Assembly (NCBI RefSeq): GCF_021532615.1
Contig: NZ_JAKGAQ010000001.1
Location: 1,270,897 to 1,334,896 of the forward strand
DNA: 64,000 nucleotides
Reading direction: 5' to 3'
Origin: Octadecabacter dasysiphoniae
Lineage (GTDB): Bacteria > Pseudomonadota > Alphaproteobacteria > Rhodobacterales > Rhodobacteraceae
Below are positions 32,797-42,357 of this stretch, piece after piece (the stretch's first letter is position 1; the number at the start of each line of letters is the position of its first letter). Below the pieces are notes generated by a model. It searched no databases. It was not told the DNA's origin and saw nothing but the letters and a program-made list of their open reading frames with translations. Both the position numbers and the translations under genes were made by a program.

Positions 32797-33764
32797 GCCG
32801 GTTTCAGCGGGTATTGGTGACAGGGGCAACCGGGTTTTTGGCTGGGCACGTGGTGGCAGAGCTGACACGGCGCGGTATCGATATCGTAGCTGTTGGGCGC
32901 AATGAAGCCAAGCTTGCTGGACTTGGGTGCGCCGTTTTGAAACACGATATTTCCCGGCCTTTTTCGTCGAATGATGTACCTGACATTGATGCCATCGTGC
33001 ATTGTGCCGCCCTGTCTGCCCCGTTTGGCTCGCGCAAAGATTTTATGGCTGCCAACGTGGATGGCACCGGCAATCTGCTTGATCTGGCGGGGAAAAAACA
33101 GGTGCAAAGGGTCGTCCATGTTTCAACCCCGAGCGTGTATTTTTCCTATCAGGATCAATTGGATATTGCGGAAAACCACCCTTTGCCGCCGCCTGTGAAC
33201 CATTACGCGCAAACCAAAGCGATGGCCGAAGACATGGTGATGCAACAGCTTGGGCACCATTCAATCATCTTACGCCCGCGCGGGATTTATGGCCCGGGTG
33301 ACACGGCGCTGTTGCCGCGTGTTTTGCAAGCCGCCAATCAGCGCCCCCTGCCCCTGCTGCGCGGTGGTCAGGCAGCTATTGATTTGACCTACGTGAGCGA
33401 CGTTGTCGACGCGATCATCACAGCGTTGGCTGCGCCCGATGACGCCTGTGGGGAAGCCTACAATGTCTCTGGCGGAGAAATGTTGCCCGTGCGCGCCATC
33501 GTTGATCAGGCTTGTCAAAGGGCAGGCATAACACCACGCTGGCGCAAAGTTCCGCTCCGTGTTGCTATGGGCGTGGCGGCCGCGTCTGAAACCATCGCCG
33601 CTTGGCGAAAAGGCGCGCCGGAACCTGCGATCACGCGGTACGGTTTGGGCCTGTTCGCCTATCGTCAAAGTTTGGACATTCACAAAGCCCGCACACATCT
33701 TGGCTGGTCCCCAAAGGTACGTTTCAAAGAAGGTCTTGCGCGCACGTTTGAGGGGATGTCGTGA
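32784..33764 (+). CDS. Extended-SDR NAD(P)-dependent epimerase/reductase
   Basis: 326 residues. Nucleotide-binding TGATGFLAGHV near the N-terminus, the Ser of HVSTPSVYF and the YAQTK (Tyr-x-x-x-Lys) active-site motif are present; the C-terminal half resembles 3-beta-HSD/OleD-type reductases. ATG 32784 gives the correct family start; an earlier in-frame start at 32538 lies deep within the KASIII gene. It probably reduces the beta-keto product of the KASIII. GTGA overlap with the next gene. Confidence 0.88.
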   Translation: MADLGRFQRVLVTGATGFLAGHVVAELTRRGIDIVAVGRNEAKLAGLGCAVLKHDISRPFSSNDVPDIDAIVHCAALSAPFGSRKDFMAANVDGTGNLLDLAGKKQVQRVVHVSTPSVYFSYQDQLDIAENHPLPPPVNHYAQTKAMAEDMVMQQLGHHSIILRPRGIYGPGDTALLPRVLQAANQRPLPLLRGGQAAIDLTYVSDVVDAIITALAAPDDACGEAYNVSGGEMLPVRAIVDQACQRAGITPRWRKVPLRVAMGVAAASETIAAWRKGAPEPAITRYGLGLFAYRQSLDIHKARTHLGWSPKVRFKEGLARTFEGMS

Positions 33765-34567
33765 AAGCCCTGTTCCCCAACAGCGCGTGGGTTCCGGCGC
33801 TAGAGAAGTTCATCATTGCGCGTGGGCGGCTTAAATCTGTGCGCTTGAAGGTCAGATATGGTGTGATCCTTCATCCGGAACACGGGCCTGTCCTGATTGA
33901 CACGGGGTATACGTCGCATGCGCTGATTGGATCGCGGCGCAGTGCGGCCCTGCGCCTGTATTCACGGATACTGGGGCCCGTTCTGAACCCTGTTGGCCAG
34001 CCGACAGCGGTGCTTGCGGCCCTTGGTTGCAAACCCGAAGACGTCAAAACAATTATCGTGACCCACTTCCATGCCGATCATGTATCGGGTCTGCGTGATT
34101 TTCCCAATGCGCGCTTTGTGGTGGATGGTGATGCGTGGGCGCATGTGTCGTCGGCCTCTGCGGTGGCCAATCTGCGTCACGGAGTGTTCGACGAACTCTT
34201 GCCGGATGATTTTAAGGACAGGATGGTTCCGCTTGGGTCCTGTCCTGATACCGCCATGGGGCGTGATGTTTTCGGGGATGGCAGTCTGATTACCGTCGCC
34301 TTGCCTGGCCATGCAGTTGGACATTTTGGTGTTTGGATCAATACAGCGCCAAGACCTGTGTTTTACGCCGTCGATGCGCAATGGCTGCGCAAGGCGGCTG
34401 TTGAACACCGCACGGTCGGGTATCCTGCGCGTTTGATTATGGATGACTTTGGCGCGTACAAACGATCGAGCGATTTGGTGGCACAGCAGATCGCGCAAGG
34501 CAAAGATGTTGTGTTCTGCCACGATCCCGAAGATGGCCCGTTTGACTATCAGGGTCCGCCGGAATGA
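33761..34567 (+). CDS. Metallo-beta-lactamase-fold hydrolase
   Basis: 268 residues. The dinuclear metal motif H102-F-H104-A-D106-H107 is in THFHADHVSG, with later ligands likely the His of LPGHAVGHFG and the Asp of AVDAQW. Similar proteins hydrolyse lactones, thioesters or other esters. GTG start overlapping the previous stop. In this cluster it may act as a thioesterase or lactonase. Exact substrate unknown. Confidence 0.88.
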   Translation: MKALFPNSAWVPALEKFIIARGRLKSVRLKVRYGVILHPEHGPVLIDTGYTSHALIGSRRSAALRLYSRILGPVLNPVGQPTAVLAALGCKPEDVKTIIVTHFHADHVSGLRDFPNARFVVDGDAWAHVSSASAVANLRHGVFDELLPDDFKDRMVPLGSCPDTAMGRDVFGDGSLITVALPGHAVGHFGVWINTAPRPVFYAVDAQWLRKAAVEHRTVGYPARLIMDDFGAYKRSSDLVAQQIAQGKDVVFCHDPEDGPFDYQGPPE

Positions 34568-35817
34568 TTGGCCCCATTGAGGCGATACAGTCTTTTGTCA
34601 TCACCCGGTGGCGATCGCGGGCGGGCCAGTCGCGCGGTGGGTTTGAACGCTGGCAAAACCGCGCCGTACGGACGTGGCTGAAAAAACGCCTGCCTAAGGT
34701 TGGGTTCTACAAGATTGCCGACGGGCAGTTGTCTGACCTTCCCGTGAACGACAAAGCGACGTTGATGGCGCATTTTGATCAATTCAACACGCATGGCCTA
34801 ACAGCTGACGCAGCTTGGGAGGTTTTGAAATCTGGCGGTCAACATGGCGATCTGACAGTCGGGGCCAGTACCGGAACCAGCGGAAACCGCGGGCTGTTCG
34901 TGGTTTCTGAGCGTGAAAAACATCGATGGCTGGGCGCGATTGTCGCCAAAACCATGGCTGATCTGATGTGGAAACCCCAACGGGTCGCGATCATTCTGCC
35001 GCAGGACACAGGCCTTTATGGCAATGCAAATCGGCTGTCTTTTATCAAGTTGCGCACGTTTTCCGTATTAGAACCGCCACAGGATTGGCGCGCGGATCTA
35101 GAACAGTTTGACCCGACTGTCATTGTCGCGCCCCCCAAAATGCTGCGCTATTTTGCGCAGCATAATTATGCGATCCGCCCGGTTCGTGTGTTCTCTGCTG
35201 CTGAAACGCTGGACCGCGTGGACGAATGGATTGCAAACGCGTTCTTTGATCACCCGATCCGCCAGATTTACATGGCAACCGAAGGGTTGTTGGCCGTCAG
35301 TTGCGCGCATGGAACATTGCATTTGGCGGAAGATTCGGTCGCGTTCGAATATGAATCTTTGGGCGACGGGCTGGTATCACCTTTGATCACCAGTTTTCGC
35401 CGCGACACGCAGATTATGGCCCGTTATCGCATGAATGATGTGTTGCGGTTGTCAGATACGCCTTGCCCCTGCGGATCACCTTTGCAGCCCGTCGCAGAGA
35501 TCGTGGGCCGGATGGATGATGTTTTTGTGTTTGATGGCGCTGTACAGATCACGCCGGATGTGATGCGCAATGCCGTTCTGGATGCGGACCGGATGATCAC
35601 GGATTTCCGCCTGATCCAGATGTCCAACGATCGGGTGGTGTTGCGGTTGCCGCCGTCTGTGACGTCGCAAACCGCGCAGAAGGCGTGCCATGCGGTTCAA
35701 GCGCTGCTTGAACGATTTAGAACCAGTGCACAGGTCGTTTTGGAACAGATCGACCTACCCTTACAAACAAATCAGAAATTGCGGCGCGTTGAACGGCGGG
35801 TATCCAAGGATGGGTGA
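34564..35817 (+). CDS. Adenylate-forming enzyme, F390-synthetase/PaaK-like
   Basis: 417 residues. The nucleotide loop is GASTGTSGNRG (about 97-107). Later motifs are YMATEG, RYRMNDVLRLS and a C-P-C-G cluster followed by the GRMDDVF hinge, as in the PaaK / coenzyme F390 synthetase-related group (TIGR02304-like). Such enzymes activate a carboxylic acid with ATP as an acyl-adenylate. ATGA overlap with the MBL gene and 8-bp overlap with the next gene. The acyl acceptor is unknown. Confidence 0.82.
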   Translation: MIGPIEAIQSFVITRWRSRAGQSRGGFERWQNRAVRTWLKKRLPKVGFYKIADGQLSDLPVNDKATLMAHFDQFNTHGLTADAAWEVLKSGGQHGDLTVGASTGTSGNRGLFVVSEREKHRWLGAIVAKTMADLMWKPQRVAIILPQDTGLYGNANRLSFIKLRTFSVLEPPQDWRADLEQFDPTVIVAPPKMLRYFAQHNYAIRPVRVFSAAETLDRVDEWIANAFFDHPIRQIYMATEGLLAVSCAHGTLHLAEDSVAFEYESLGDGLVSPLITSFRRDTQIMARYRMNDVLRLSDTPCPCGSPLQPVAEIVGRMDDVFVFDGAVQITPDVMRNAVLDADRMITDFRLIQMSNDRVVLRLPPSVTSQTAQKACHAVQALLERFRTSAQVVLEQIDLPLQTNQKLRRVERRVSKDG

Positions 35818-36916
35818 ACCAGCAAAGGTCATTGACGCCAAACAGGCCGCCGATTTCGCGGCAATTTTTGAAGACCACCCAATTGAGGACTTGATCTGCG
35901 ATGCACGCGCGACAGTCGGGGTGATGACCGTTGGGGAAATTGTGTTCCCCACCACCGTGTCTGACCCGACCGAAGGCGCGAACTGCTATCTGTGTAGCCC
36001 GTCGACGGCATATATCGATTATGCCCTGGCCGAAGTTGAGGCGCTCAATCTATCGCGCATAGCAAAGGTGCTGACCCGCGTTGGCATTAAGGCATGTGCG
36101 CCCTTGGTGCGCGCGACTGGGTTAGATGGCCAAGTACAAGTGAATAACTGGTTTGTCTCAACCAACCCCAGCCCTGATCTGAACTTGGAGCTGGTAGAGG
36201 CGATCAAGGCCAGTTGCCTTGCGACGCACCCTACCCGCGCGATTGTCATGCGGTCTTTGAATGATGTGTGGGACGTCGACGCGATGAAAGTGTTACGCGC
36301 TGCGGGATTCAAATTGTTGGCCGCGCGCCAGATTTACCTGTTGGCAAACGATGCACATCATGTATCGCGCGATGTCAAACGTGACGCCAAATTATTGGAA
36401 GAAACACAGCTCAAGGTGGCTGAGGGTAAGGCGTTTTCACAAGGTGATTTTGAACAATGCGCCGCCCTTTATCGCGCGTTGTACCTTGATAAATATACAA
36501 CCTTGAACCCGCATTACACCGCCGCCTTTCTGCGTGAATTGCAGGTACGCGGCGTTATGACGATGGTTGCGCTGCGTGATGCGGATGGCCAGATCGTCGG
36601 ATTTACCGGATTGTTTGAAAGTGCGCGCACCCTCACCCAACCGTTCGTCGGATATGACATTGCGCGCCCGCAAAACGAAGGTATTTACCGCATGTTGATG
36701 CAGATCGGGCGCGATCATGCCAAGACGCGCGGGTTGGATTACAACATGAGCGCGGGGTCCGCCGCGTTCAAACGCAACCGCGGGGCCAGTGCGGCAATCG
36801 AATACACCGCCGTCTATGTTGCGCATCGCCCATGGCACATGCGGGCTGCGACGGTGATACTGGAATTAGCGACCCGCGTTTTCGCGATCCCAATCGTCAA
36901 AAGGTTCGAAACATGA
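35810..36916 (+). CDS. Putative GNAT/FemAB-like acyltransferase
   Basis: 368 residues. The C-terminal half (about 220-345) has an acyltransferase-like pattern: MTMVALRDADGQIVGFTGLF, then DIARPQNEGIYRMLM, then AGSAAFKRNRGASAAIEYTAV, as in GNAT/FemAB proteins of natural-product clusters. The N-terminal half is not recognised. ATG 35810 (AAGGATG context) overlaps the previous stop by 8 bp; a longer in-frame start at 35690 lies deep in the preceding gene. Acylation of a cluster intermediate is inferred from position. Confidence 0.6.
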   Translation: MGEPAKVIDAKQAADFAAIFEDHPIEDLICDARATVGVMTVGEIVFPTTVSDPTEGANCYLCSPSTAYIDYALAEVEALNLSRIAKVLTRVGIKACAPLVRATGLDGQVQVNNWFVSTNPSPDLNLELVEAIKASCLATHPTRAIVMRSLNDVWDVDAMKVLRAAGFKLLAARQIYLLANDAHHVSRDVKRDAKLLEETQLKVAEGKAFSQGDFEQCAALYRALYLDKYTTLNPHYTAAFLRELQVRGVMTMVALRDADGQIVGFTGLFESARTLTQPFVGYDIARPQNEGIYRMLMQIGRDHAKTRGLDYNMSAGSAAFKRNRGASAAIEYTAVYVAHRPWHMRAATVILELATRVFAIPIVKRFET

Positions 36917-37902
36917 ACACGTCAAAAGATGCATGGCACGCGGTTGCCCTGTCGCGCGAAGTGCGCACAAAGCCCGTTCGTATTTTGCACGAAGGCGAAC
37001 CAGTGGTGTTGTTTCGGGGCAAATCCGGGATTGCCGCGTTGGTGGATCGGTGCCCTCATCGCCGTGTCGAATTGTCCAAAGGGCGTGTTGTGCAGGGTGA
37101 TATCGAATGCCCCTATCATGGCTGGCGTTTTGGCGGTGACGGCCAGTGCAGCGCCATTCCCGGCCATCTGGGGGACGTGCCCCGCTACCGCGTAAAAAGA
37201 TACCAAGCTTTGGAACAGGACGGCGCGATTTTCATTTCAAACGGCACGCCCGACGCGCCACCTTATGTGCATTGCATGATCGGGCAAAAAATCGCCCTGC
37301 GTCACGTGCACAGTTCAAGCGCGTCCACGTTGATTGATGCGGCTGAGAACATTCTGGATGTGGCCCACACACATTTCACCCACAAAGGTCTGTTGCGCGG
37401 GTTTTCGGCCAAACGCTACAACGTTGATGTGACCATCACTGGTGGGAAGGATTGGGTTGAGGCTTGTTACACGGGCGAAGACCGTCAGGACGGCCTGATT
37501 TCGCGCCTTCTGGACGGGGAACGCACAAAGACCATCGGGCGGTTCCGCTCCCCCGGCATTGTTGAGCTTGAATATTGGGGACCCAAGGAAATGACCATCG
37601 CGACGGCCTTTCACCTCAATACCGCAGACGTTGAAACGGTGAACGGGGTTGGCTGGATCATGGCGCCTGATCACGGCGTGATCACATGGGCAAAATCACT
37701 GTTGTTCAAGCCGATGATGCATTTTGCATTGGCGCAGGACCAACGGGTGCTGAAATCCGCGCAGAATAACGCGCGCTTTGCCCCGGACAGCAAAATCATC
37801 AATGGGCCATTGGATTTTTTGCGTACCGATATGGAACTGATCTTGGCAGGCGAACGCCCGACGGCTGCGGACGCGCCGCGCCATCACACGATTGAACTTT
37901 AA
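36913..37902 (+). CDS. Rieske non-heme iron oxygenase, alpha subunit-like
   Basis: 329 residues. The Rieske [2Fe-2S] ligands are C47/H49 in CPHRRVEL and C66/H69 in CPYHGW. The mononuclear iron facial triad appears to be H152, H157 and a distal Asp, in the ENILDVAHTHFTH motif; D149 is the electron-bridging Asp. It hydroxylates or desaturates a substrate using O2 and electrons from a reductase not encoded here. Shorter than ring-hydroxylating dioxygenases and closer to KshA/VanA-type monooxygenases. ATGA overlap upstream; its stop shares TTAA with the convergent ATP-grasp gene. Confidence 0.88.
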   Translation: MNTSKDAWHAVALSREVRTKPVRILHEGEPVVLFRGKSGIAALVDRCPHRRVELSKGRVVQGDIECPYHGWRFGGDGQCSAIPGHLGDVPRYRVKRYQALEQDGAIFISNGTPDAPPYVHCMIGQKIALRHVHSSSASTLIDAAENILDVAHTHFTHKGLLRGFSAKRYNVDVTITGGKDWVEACYTGEDRQDGLISRLLDGERTKTIGRFRSPGIVELEYWGPKEMTIATAFHLNTADVETVNGVGWIMAPDHGVITWAKSLLFKPMMHFALAQDQRVLKSAQNNARFAPDSKIINGPLDFLRTDMELILAGERPTAADAPRHHTIEL

Positions 37903-39050
37903 TCTGCGTCCGGCCCGTTCCATTCGATGTCACGAGTTGAGGCTTGTTGCAGGGAAATCCGTTGTTTAATCGCGATTTTGATAATCTCGCGCAGGGCTCG
38001 AAACTGGGCTTTGACGGGGGCGTGGTCATCGGGCCAATCAAGGATTTCGCCCGCATGGCGCAGGCTGTTTTTGAACGCGCTCAACTGCCCTGTCTTGATC
38101 GCCTGCGGTAATCCGTAGACCCACAGCGCAAGGCGCGACGCAAGCTGGCTGGTAACGTCCGGCGTCAGCGTTGTACCCGCCCAAAGCCCATGGGGAAACG
38201 CCGTCGTGTCCGTGAAAAAATGCAGACCGCTGGTCGCGCGTGGATTACATTCGAGAGGAAGAACAGATCCGTCAGTTTGGCGGATCATATCGAACGAAAT
38301 CTGTCCGTTCCAACCGGATGCCTCGATAAAATGAGACACCCAGTCCTGCACAGCTCTGTCGCGTAAAGGTGCAAAACATACACCTGCCCCCTTGCCAGCC
38401 CTAAACACCGATTGATAGGCCGAATAGGTCACGAGCTTTCCGTTACGCGCTACAGCATAGACGCTGATTTCATTACCTTCGATGAATTGCTGCGCGACCC
38501 AAGGATTGTGGGCGGTCGGGTTTAATTTGCCCAAGTTTTTGGCATTTGGTTTAATCAAGACCGCACTGGCGAAGCGCGACCATACGGGTTTGTAGACGGT
38601 CGCAGTTGGATCGGTTTTGAACAAATCTTCGGCGCACGTGATCAATGTGGTTACAGGAACATTCAAACCGTAGCTTCGGGCCAGTTCTATGAATCGGAAT
38701 TTATCGTGCACCGCCGCCAATTTGGAAATGTCTGGCGCCAATAGCGGTGCTGTCAGCGCGCCACGTTCCGCCAGAATAGCGAGGAAAAACACCTCTTCGC
38801 TGGTTGGGATGATCAGATCAATTTTATGCGCCGCGACGGCCTTGGCCAATGCAGCGCCATACCCTGCAAGATCATAGCGCGGCGGGGGCAGTTTGATGTA
38901 ACCGCTGTGGCGATTACTCGCTTTGCTAAGGGGCGCGTCATAAGTATCCGCGAGGAAAATCTGACACGTATCGCTTGCCAAAAGGCGGCACAGATGCAGC
39001 GCGACGGGCGCGCGTGCGCCAGTGATAAGGATGCGGTTCGGCGGTGTCAT
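37899..39050 (-). CDS. ATP-grasp domain protein (carbamoyl-phosphate-synthase-like)
   Basis: 383 residues: an N-terminal pre-ATP-grasp Rossmann-like domain (NRILITGARAPVALHL), then the ATP-grasp core with VYKPVWSRFAS, QQFIEGNEISVYAV and the metal-binding ECNPRATSG near residue 270. Such ligases join a carboxylate to an amine or thiol through an acyl-phosphate. It is convergent with the Rieske gene (TTAA shared stop) and may belong functionally to that biosynthetic cluster. Substrates unknown. Confidence 0.85.
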   Translation of the reverse strand: MTPPNRILITGARAPVALHLCRLLASDTCQIFLADTYDAPLSKASNRHSGYIKLPPPRYDLAGYGAALAKAVAAHKIDLIIPTSEEVFFLAILAERGALTAPLLAPDISKLAAVHDKFRFIELARSYGLNVPVTTLITCAEDLFKTDPTATVYKPVWSRFASAVLIKPNAKNLGKLNPTAHNPWVAQQFIEGNEISVYAVARNGKLVTYSAYQSVFRAGKGAGVCFAPLRDRAVQDWVSHFIEASGWNGQISFDMIRQTDGSVLPLECNPRATSGLHFFTDTTAFPHGLWAGTTLTPDVTSQLASRLALWVYGLPQAIKTGQLSAFKNSLRHAGEILDWPDDHAPVKAQFRALREIIKIAIKQRISLQQASTRDIEWNGPDAD

Positions 39051-39070
39051 ATGTGATCTTACAAATGCAA

Positions 39071-39096
39071 ATGCCGGAACCCAAGGGCCCCGGCAT
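39071..39096 (-). terminator. Terminator of the branched-chain-type ABC operon
   Basis: ATGCCGG (39071-39077) pairs with CCGGCAT (39090-39096), with further GGG/CCC pairing in the loop. On the minus strand it follows the last gene and is followed by a short T-rich stretch. Confidence 0.65.
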
Positions 39097-39121
39097 CCGC
39101 AATTTCAAACGTTCTAAACGC

Positions 39122-40312
39122 TTATTGGATCAGCTCAGCTGCCCAAGCGCCGTCAACGATTGTGGACTTGGAGAAGTTACCAGCCACGTCACCGTTTTCG
39201 TCGAAGTCCTGATTGCCTGCTGCACCTTCGTAGTTGATGTCGCCACCAGCTGCGAGGATTGCCTTAGCTTCGGCCCACTGACCCGGCAGGATCACTTCGC
39301 CCGGGCCGGATGCGATTGCGCGCAAGGATGCGGCGATTGCTTCGCGATCATCGGAACCTGCGTGCTCGATTGCCAATGCCATCATGAACGTCGCGTCGTA
39401 GCCGTTTGCAACAAACGGGTCAGAGGCCGGAACGCCGGCTTCGTCTGCCAAAGCAGCCCATGCTGCGAAGGACGGCGTAGATGCGTCAGAAGCAGATGTT
39501 GTGAACGTGGATGTCATCAGGTTTTCTGCGCCGATCTGCTCGATCAGCTCATCAGACAGCATGCCGTCGGCACCGATGAAGTTCGTGAACGCGGATGTTT
39601 CCAAAGCGTTGCGCATCAATGTGATGCCGCCGGAACCATAATAAGAAAACAGCGCGAGGTTGTCAGACGTGCCGCCCATTGTTGCGACCTCAGAACGGTA
39701 GGACGCTTTGTTTGGCTCGTGTGCTTCGTTTGCAGTGACCGTGCCGCCCATGCCTTCGAATGCTTCTACGAACACGGCTGCGATGGCTGCGTTATAGTCG
39801 TCGTTTGCATAGGACACGGCGATGTCTGAATAGCCGTTCGCCATTGCCAGCTCAGCCAGTGCAACACCTTGGTAGGCGTCAGACGCAGCAGCGCGGAACA
39901 CGAGGTCTGTGCCGTCTTCCATCGTGGAAATCGCAGGTGAGGATGCGGACACGGACAGTGTCAGAACGCCAGCTGGGATCGCGACAGATTCAGCCTGCGC
40001 AATTGTCGCACCAGAACAAACTGGGCCAACAATCGCGGACACGCCGTTGACGTTGATCAGCTTGGTTACAGCGTCGACAGCTGCTGTTGGATCACATGCG
40101 GAATCTGCGCGGATCACGTTGAATGCTTCGCCATCAGCGAACATGCCGCCTTGTGCGTTGACGTGTGTAGCAGCCAGATCGACAGCCGCAGCGATAGGTG
40201 CGTTGAGGTCCGGAATTGGGCCTGTCATCGCCATTGGGTTGCCGATGTTCACATCGGCCATTGCGGACGTCGCGAGAAGTGTCGCGGCTGTCGCCATAAG
40301 AACGTTTTTCAT
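39122..40312 (-). CDS. Branched-chain-amino-acid-type ABC importer, binding protein
   Basis: 396 residues. A signal peptide, MKNVLMATAATLLATSAMA, precedes a type I periplasmic binding fold of the Leu/Ile/Val family (IGNPMAMTGP, GPVCSGATIA, YANDDYNAAI). It captures an amino acid, amide or related ligand; specificity cannot be read. It is the last of five genes, whereas such binding-protein genes are more often first. A hairpin terminator follows. Confidence 0.9.
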   Translation of the reverse strand: MKNVLMATAATLLATSAMADVNIGNPMAMTGPIPDLNAPIAAAVDLAATHVNAQGGMFADGEAFNVIRADSACDPTAAVDAVTKLINVNGVSAIVGPVCSGATIAQAESVAIPAGVLTLSVSASSPAISTMEDGTDLVFRAAASDAYQGVALAELAMANGYSDIAVSYANDDYNAAIAAVFVEAFEGMGGTVTANEAHEPNKASYRSEVATMGGTSDNLALFSYYGSGGITLMRNALETSAFTNFIGADGMLSDELIEQIGAENLMTSTFTTSASDASTPSFAAWAALADEAGVPASDPFVANGYDATFMMALAIEHAGSDDREAIAASLRAIASGPGEVILPGQWAEAKAILAAGGDINYEGAAGNQDFDENGDVAGNFSKSTIVDGAWAAELIQ

Positions 40313-41409
40313 TTGGTTTCTCCCGTTGTTCCCGCAACTTTTGTGTCAGCCTTTGGTGATGCGGGTCTCACCTCAGGTAAAATCCCTCCGGGATATCGTT
40401 GGAGGATCACTTGCATAAGAATGCCGATCAGCATCATGCGCAAGAACCCTGCCCGTGTCTGCAAAATACTTGCATCCATGGTTGTGAAGATGGCGCCGAT
40501 CAAATTGATCGCCCCGCCAATAATAAGTTCGGACGCCGACCAGATTGTCCAGATCAGGAACGCACCAAGGATCGCGCCTTTGTTGTTGCCCGATCCGCCT
40601 GCGATCAGCATGACCCAGACAAGGAACGTCACTTTGGCGCTATCAAACGTCTGTGTTGGTTCAATCAGGCGCAGGTGCTGGGCAAACAGCGCCCCTGCCA
40701 GACCCATGATCGCGGCACCGATAACGAATGCCTCGATGCGGCGGCGGGTGACGTTTTTACCCGATGCGCGGGCGGCGGATTCGTTTTCACGAATGGCCGT
40801 CATCATGCGCCCCCAAGGGGACATGCGTGCGCGTTCCAGCATCCGGTAGATCACATAGACCACCAACAGGATCGTGCCTGCAAACAGCGGCTGCCAGTAC
40901 CAGTTGGGCAAGCTGTCAAAGAAAGCGTCCCAGTTTTCGGGGGTGCCAAACCAGCTCATCGGCCAGGATGAATAGAACCGTTCTTCGCTGAAATGTTCCC
41001 AAGTGCGCGGGATTTTGTTGATGCCGCGCGGGCCGTTGGTGATGTCAGATTCGTTCTTGAGGATCAGCTTGATGATCTCGGCGATACCGATGGTCGCGAT
41101 GGCCAGATAGTCGGACCTGAGCCTGATACAAATCAAACCGATCAGACCCGCAATAAACGCGGATGCCACCATGGCCACTGCCATACCAAGCGGCAACGGC
41201 AGGCCAAAGCCGCCCAAGTGGAACGTGGATTCAGCGGTTGTCAGCAGCGCATAGGAATAGGCGCCAACAGCGGCAAAGCCAACGATACCGACGTTGAACA
41301 GGCCCGCGAACCCCCACTGCACGTTCAGGCCAAGCGCGAAGATCGCGTAGATGCCGCCAACCGTCAAAAGGGATAGGATATAAAGGCCGTAGCCGAGATA
41401 CGCTTCCAT
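40309..41409 (-). CDS. livM: Branched-chain-type ABC importer, permease LivM-like
   Basis: 366 residues with about 9-10 membrane segments and the LivM signature region RLRSDYLAIATIGIAEI, plus ARASGKNVTRRR and LAGALFAQHL. Forms the channel with the LivH-like protein. TAATG overlap with livH upstream and ATGA-type overlap with the binding-protein gene. Specificity unknown. Confidence 0.9.
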   Translation of the reverse strand: MEAYLGYGLYILSLLTVGGIYAIFALGLNVQWGFAGLFNVGIVGFAAVGAYSYALLTTAESTFHLGGFGLPLPLGMAVAMVASAFIAGLIGLICIRLRSDYLAIATIGIAEIIKLILKNESDITNGPRGINKIPRTWEHFSEERFYSSWPMSWFGTPENWDAFFDSLPNWYWQPLFAGTILLVVYVIYRMLERARMSPWGRMMTAIRENESAARASGKNVTRRRIEAFVIGAAIMGLAGALFAQHLRLIEPTQTFDSAKVTFLVWVMLIAGGSGNNKGAILGAFLIWTIWSASELIIGGAINLIGAIFTTMDASILQTRAGFLRMMLIGILMQVILQRYPGGILPEVRPASPKADTKVAGTTGETK

Positions 41410-42356
41410 TAGAATGACCTCCCCTTGAACAAGCCCTGCGGGCGCACGATCAGCATGATGACCATGATCGCAAAGGCGACGCCGGTTTTATAGCCGGGGC
41501 TCAGTAGCGGTGCGTCGCCGATCCATGGATAGGCGGACAGTTCTTCGGCCAGACCAATCACAAGACCACCGAACACCGCGCCATAAGGTTTGCCGATCCC
41601 GCCAAGAATGGCCGCCGCAAACATCGGCAACAGCATCCGAAAGCCCATGGTGGTTTCCAGCATCTGGATATCCATCGCAAGAAACACGCCCGCGGCCATG
41701 GCGCAGATACCGCCAACGATCCATGTCGCACGGATGACCCTATCAACGTCGATACCGGTCACATGGGCCAAATCAGGGCTGTCAGACACGGCGCGCATGG
41801 CCTTACCAATGCGCGTACGGTTCAGCAGGTAGGACAAAGCAATCACGATGATGACCGTGCCCGCAAAGATAAAAATGTGCTTGTTGGGCATGATGATCAT
41901 CGCGCCCAAATCACCAGTGATCTGCTGGAGCGTCGCGTTGGGGCGCGCAATGCCGGGCACGAACGTCAACTGGTTTGGGCCCCAGATCACCTGAACCGCA
42001 GAACGGATGATCAGCATCATACCAAAGGACGCCATCACAACCTTGATGGTATCTTCTTTGCGGAATGGTTTGTAGAACCAGCGGTCGGTGCCAAGGAACA
42101 GCAGGATCACGATGAAGGTTGCAGGCACCATGGCGACCAGCGGATGCAGCGCCAACCCGGCCGCCCCCGCAATCGCCATCATCGTCCACGTTAGATAGGC
42201 GCCGGACATCATGATTTCGCCGTGCGCGAAGTTGGCAAACCGCAATATGCCGAACGTCAGGGTGATGCCAATGGCCCCGAGCGCATAGATACAGCCCAGT
42301 ACGAGGCCGGGAATGAAATAGAAATTGACGAATTCAAAACCGAATGCATCCCACAT
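41409..42356 (-). CDS. livH: Branched-chain-type ABC importer, permease LivH-like
   Basis: 315 residues with about eight membrane segments; motifs GCIYALGAIGITLTFGILRF, FANFAHGEIMM and RVIRATWIVGG are typical of LivH. The ATG at 42356 comes right after the livF stop (TGATATG); an earlier in-frame start at 42440 lies inside livF and is rejected. Pairs with LivM. Confidence 0.92.
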   Translation of the reverse strand: MWDAFGFEFVNFYFIPGLVLGCIYALGAIGITLTFGILRFANFAHGEIMMSGAYLTWTMMAIAGAAGLALHPLVAMVPATFIVILLFLGTDRWFYKPFRKEDTIKVVMASFGMMLIIRSAVQVIWGPNQLTFVPGIARPNATLQQITGDLGAMIIMPNKHIFIFAGTVIIVIALSYLLNRTRIGKAMRAVSDSPDLAHVTGIDVDRVIRATWIVGGICAMAAGVFLAMDIQMLETTMGFRMLLPMFAAAILGGIGKPYGAVFGGLVIGLAEELSAYPWIGDAPLLSPGYKTGVAFAIMVIMLIVRPQGLFKGRSF

Positions 42357-42357
42357 A

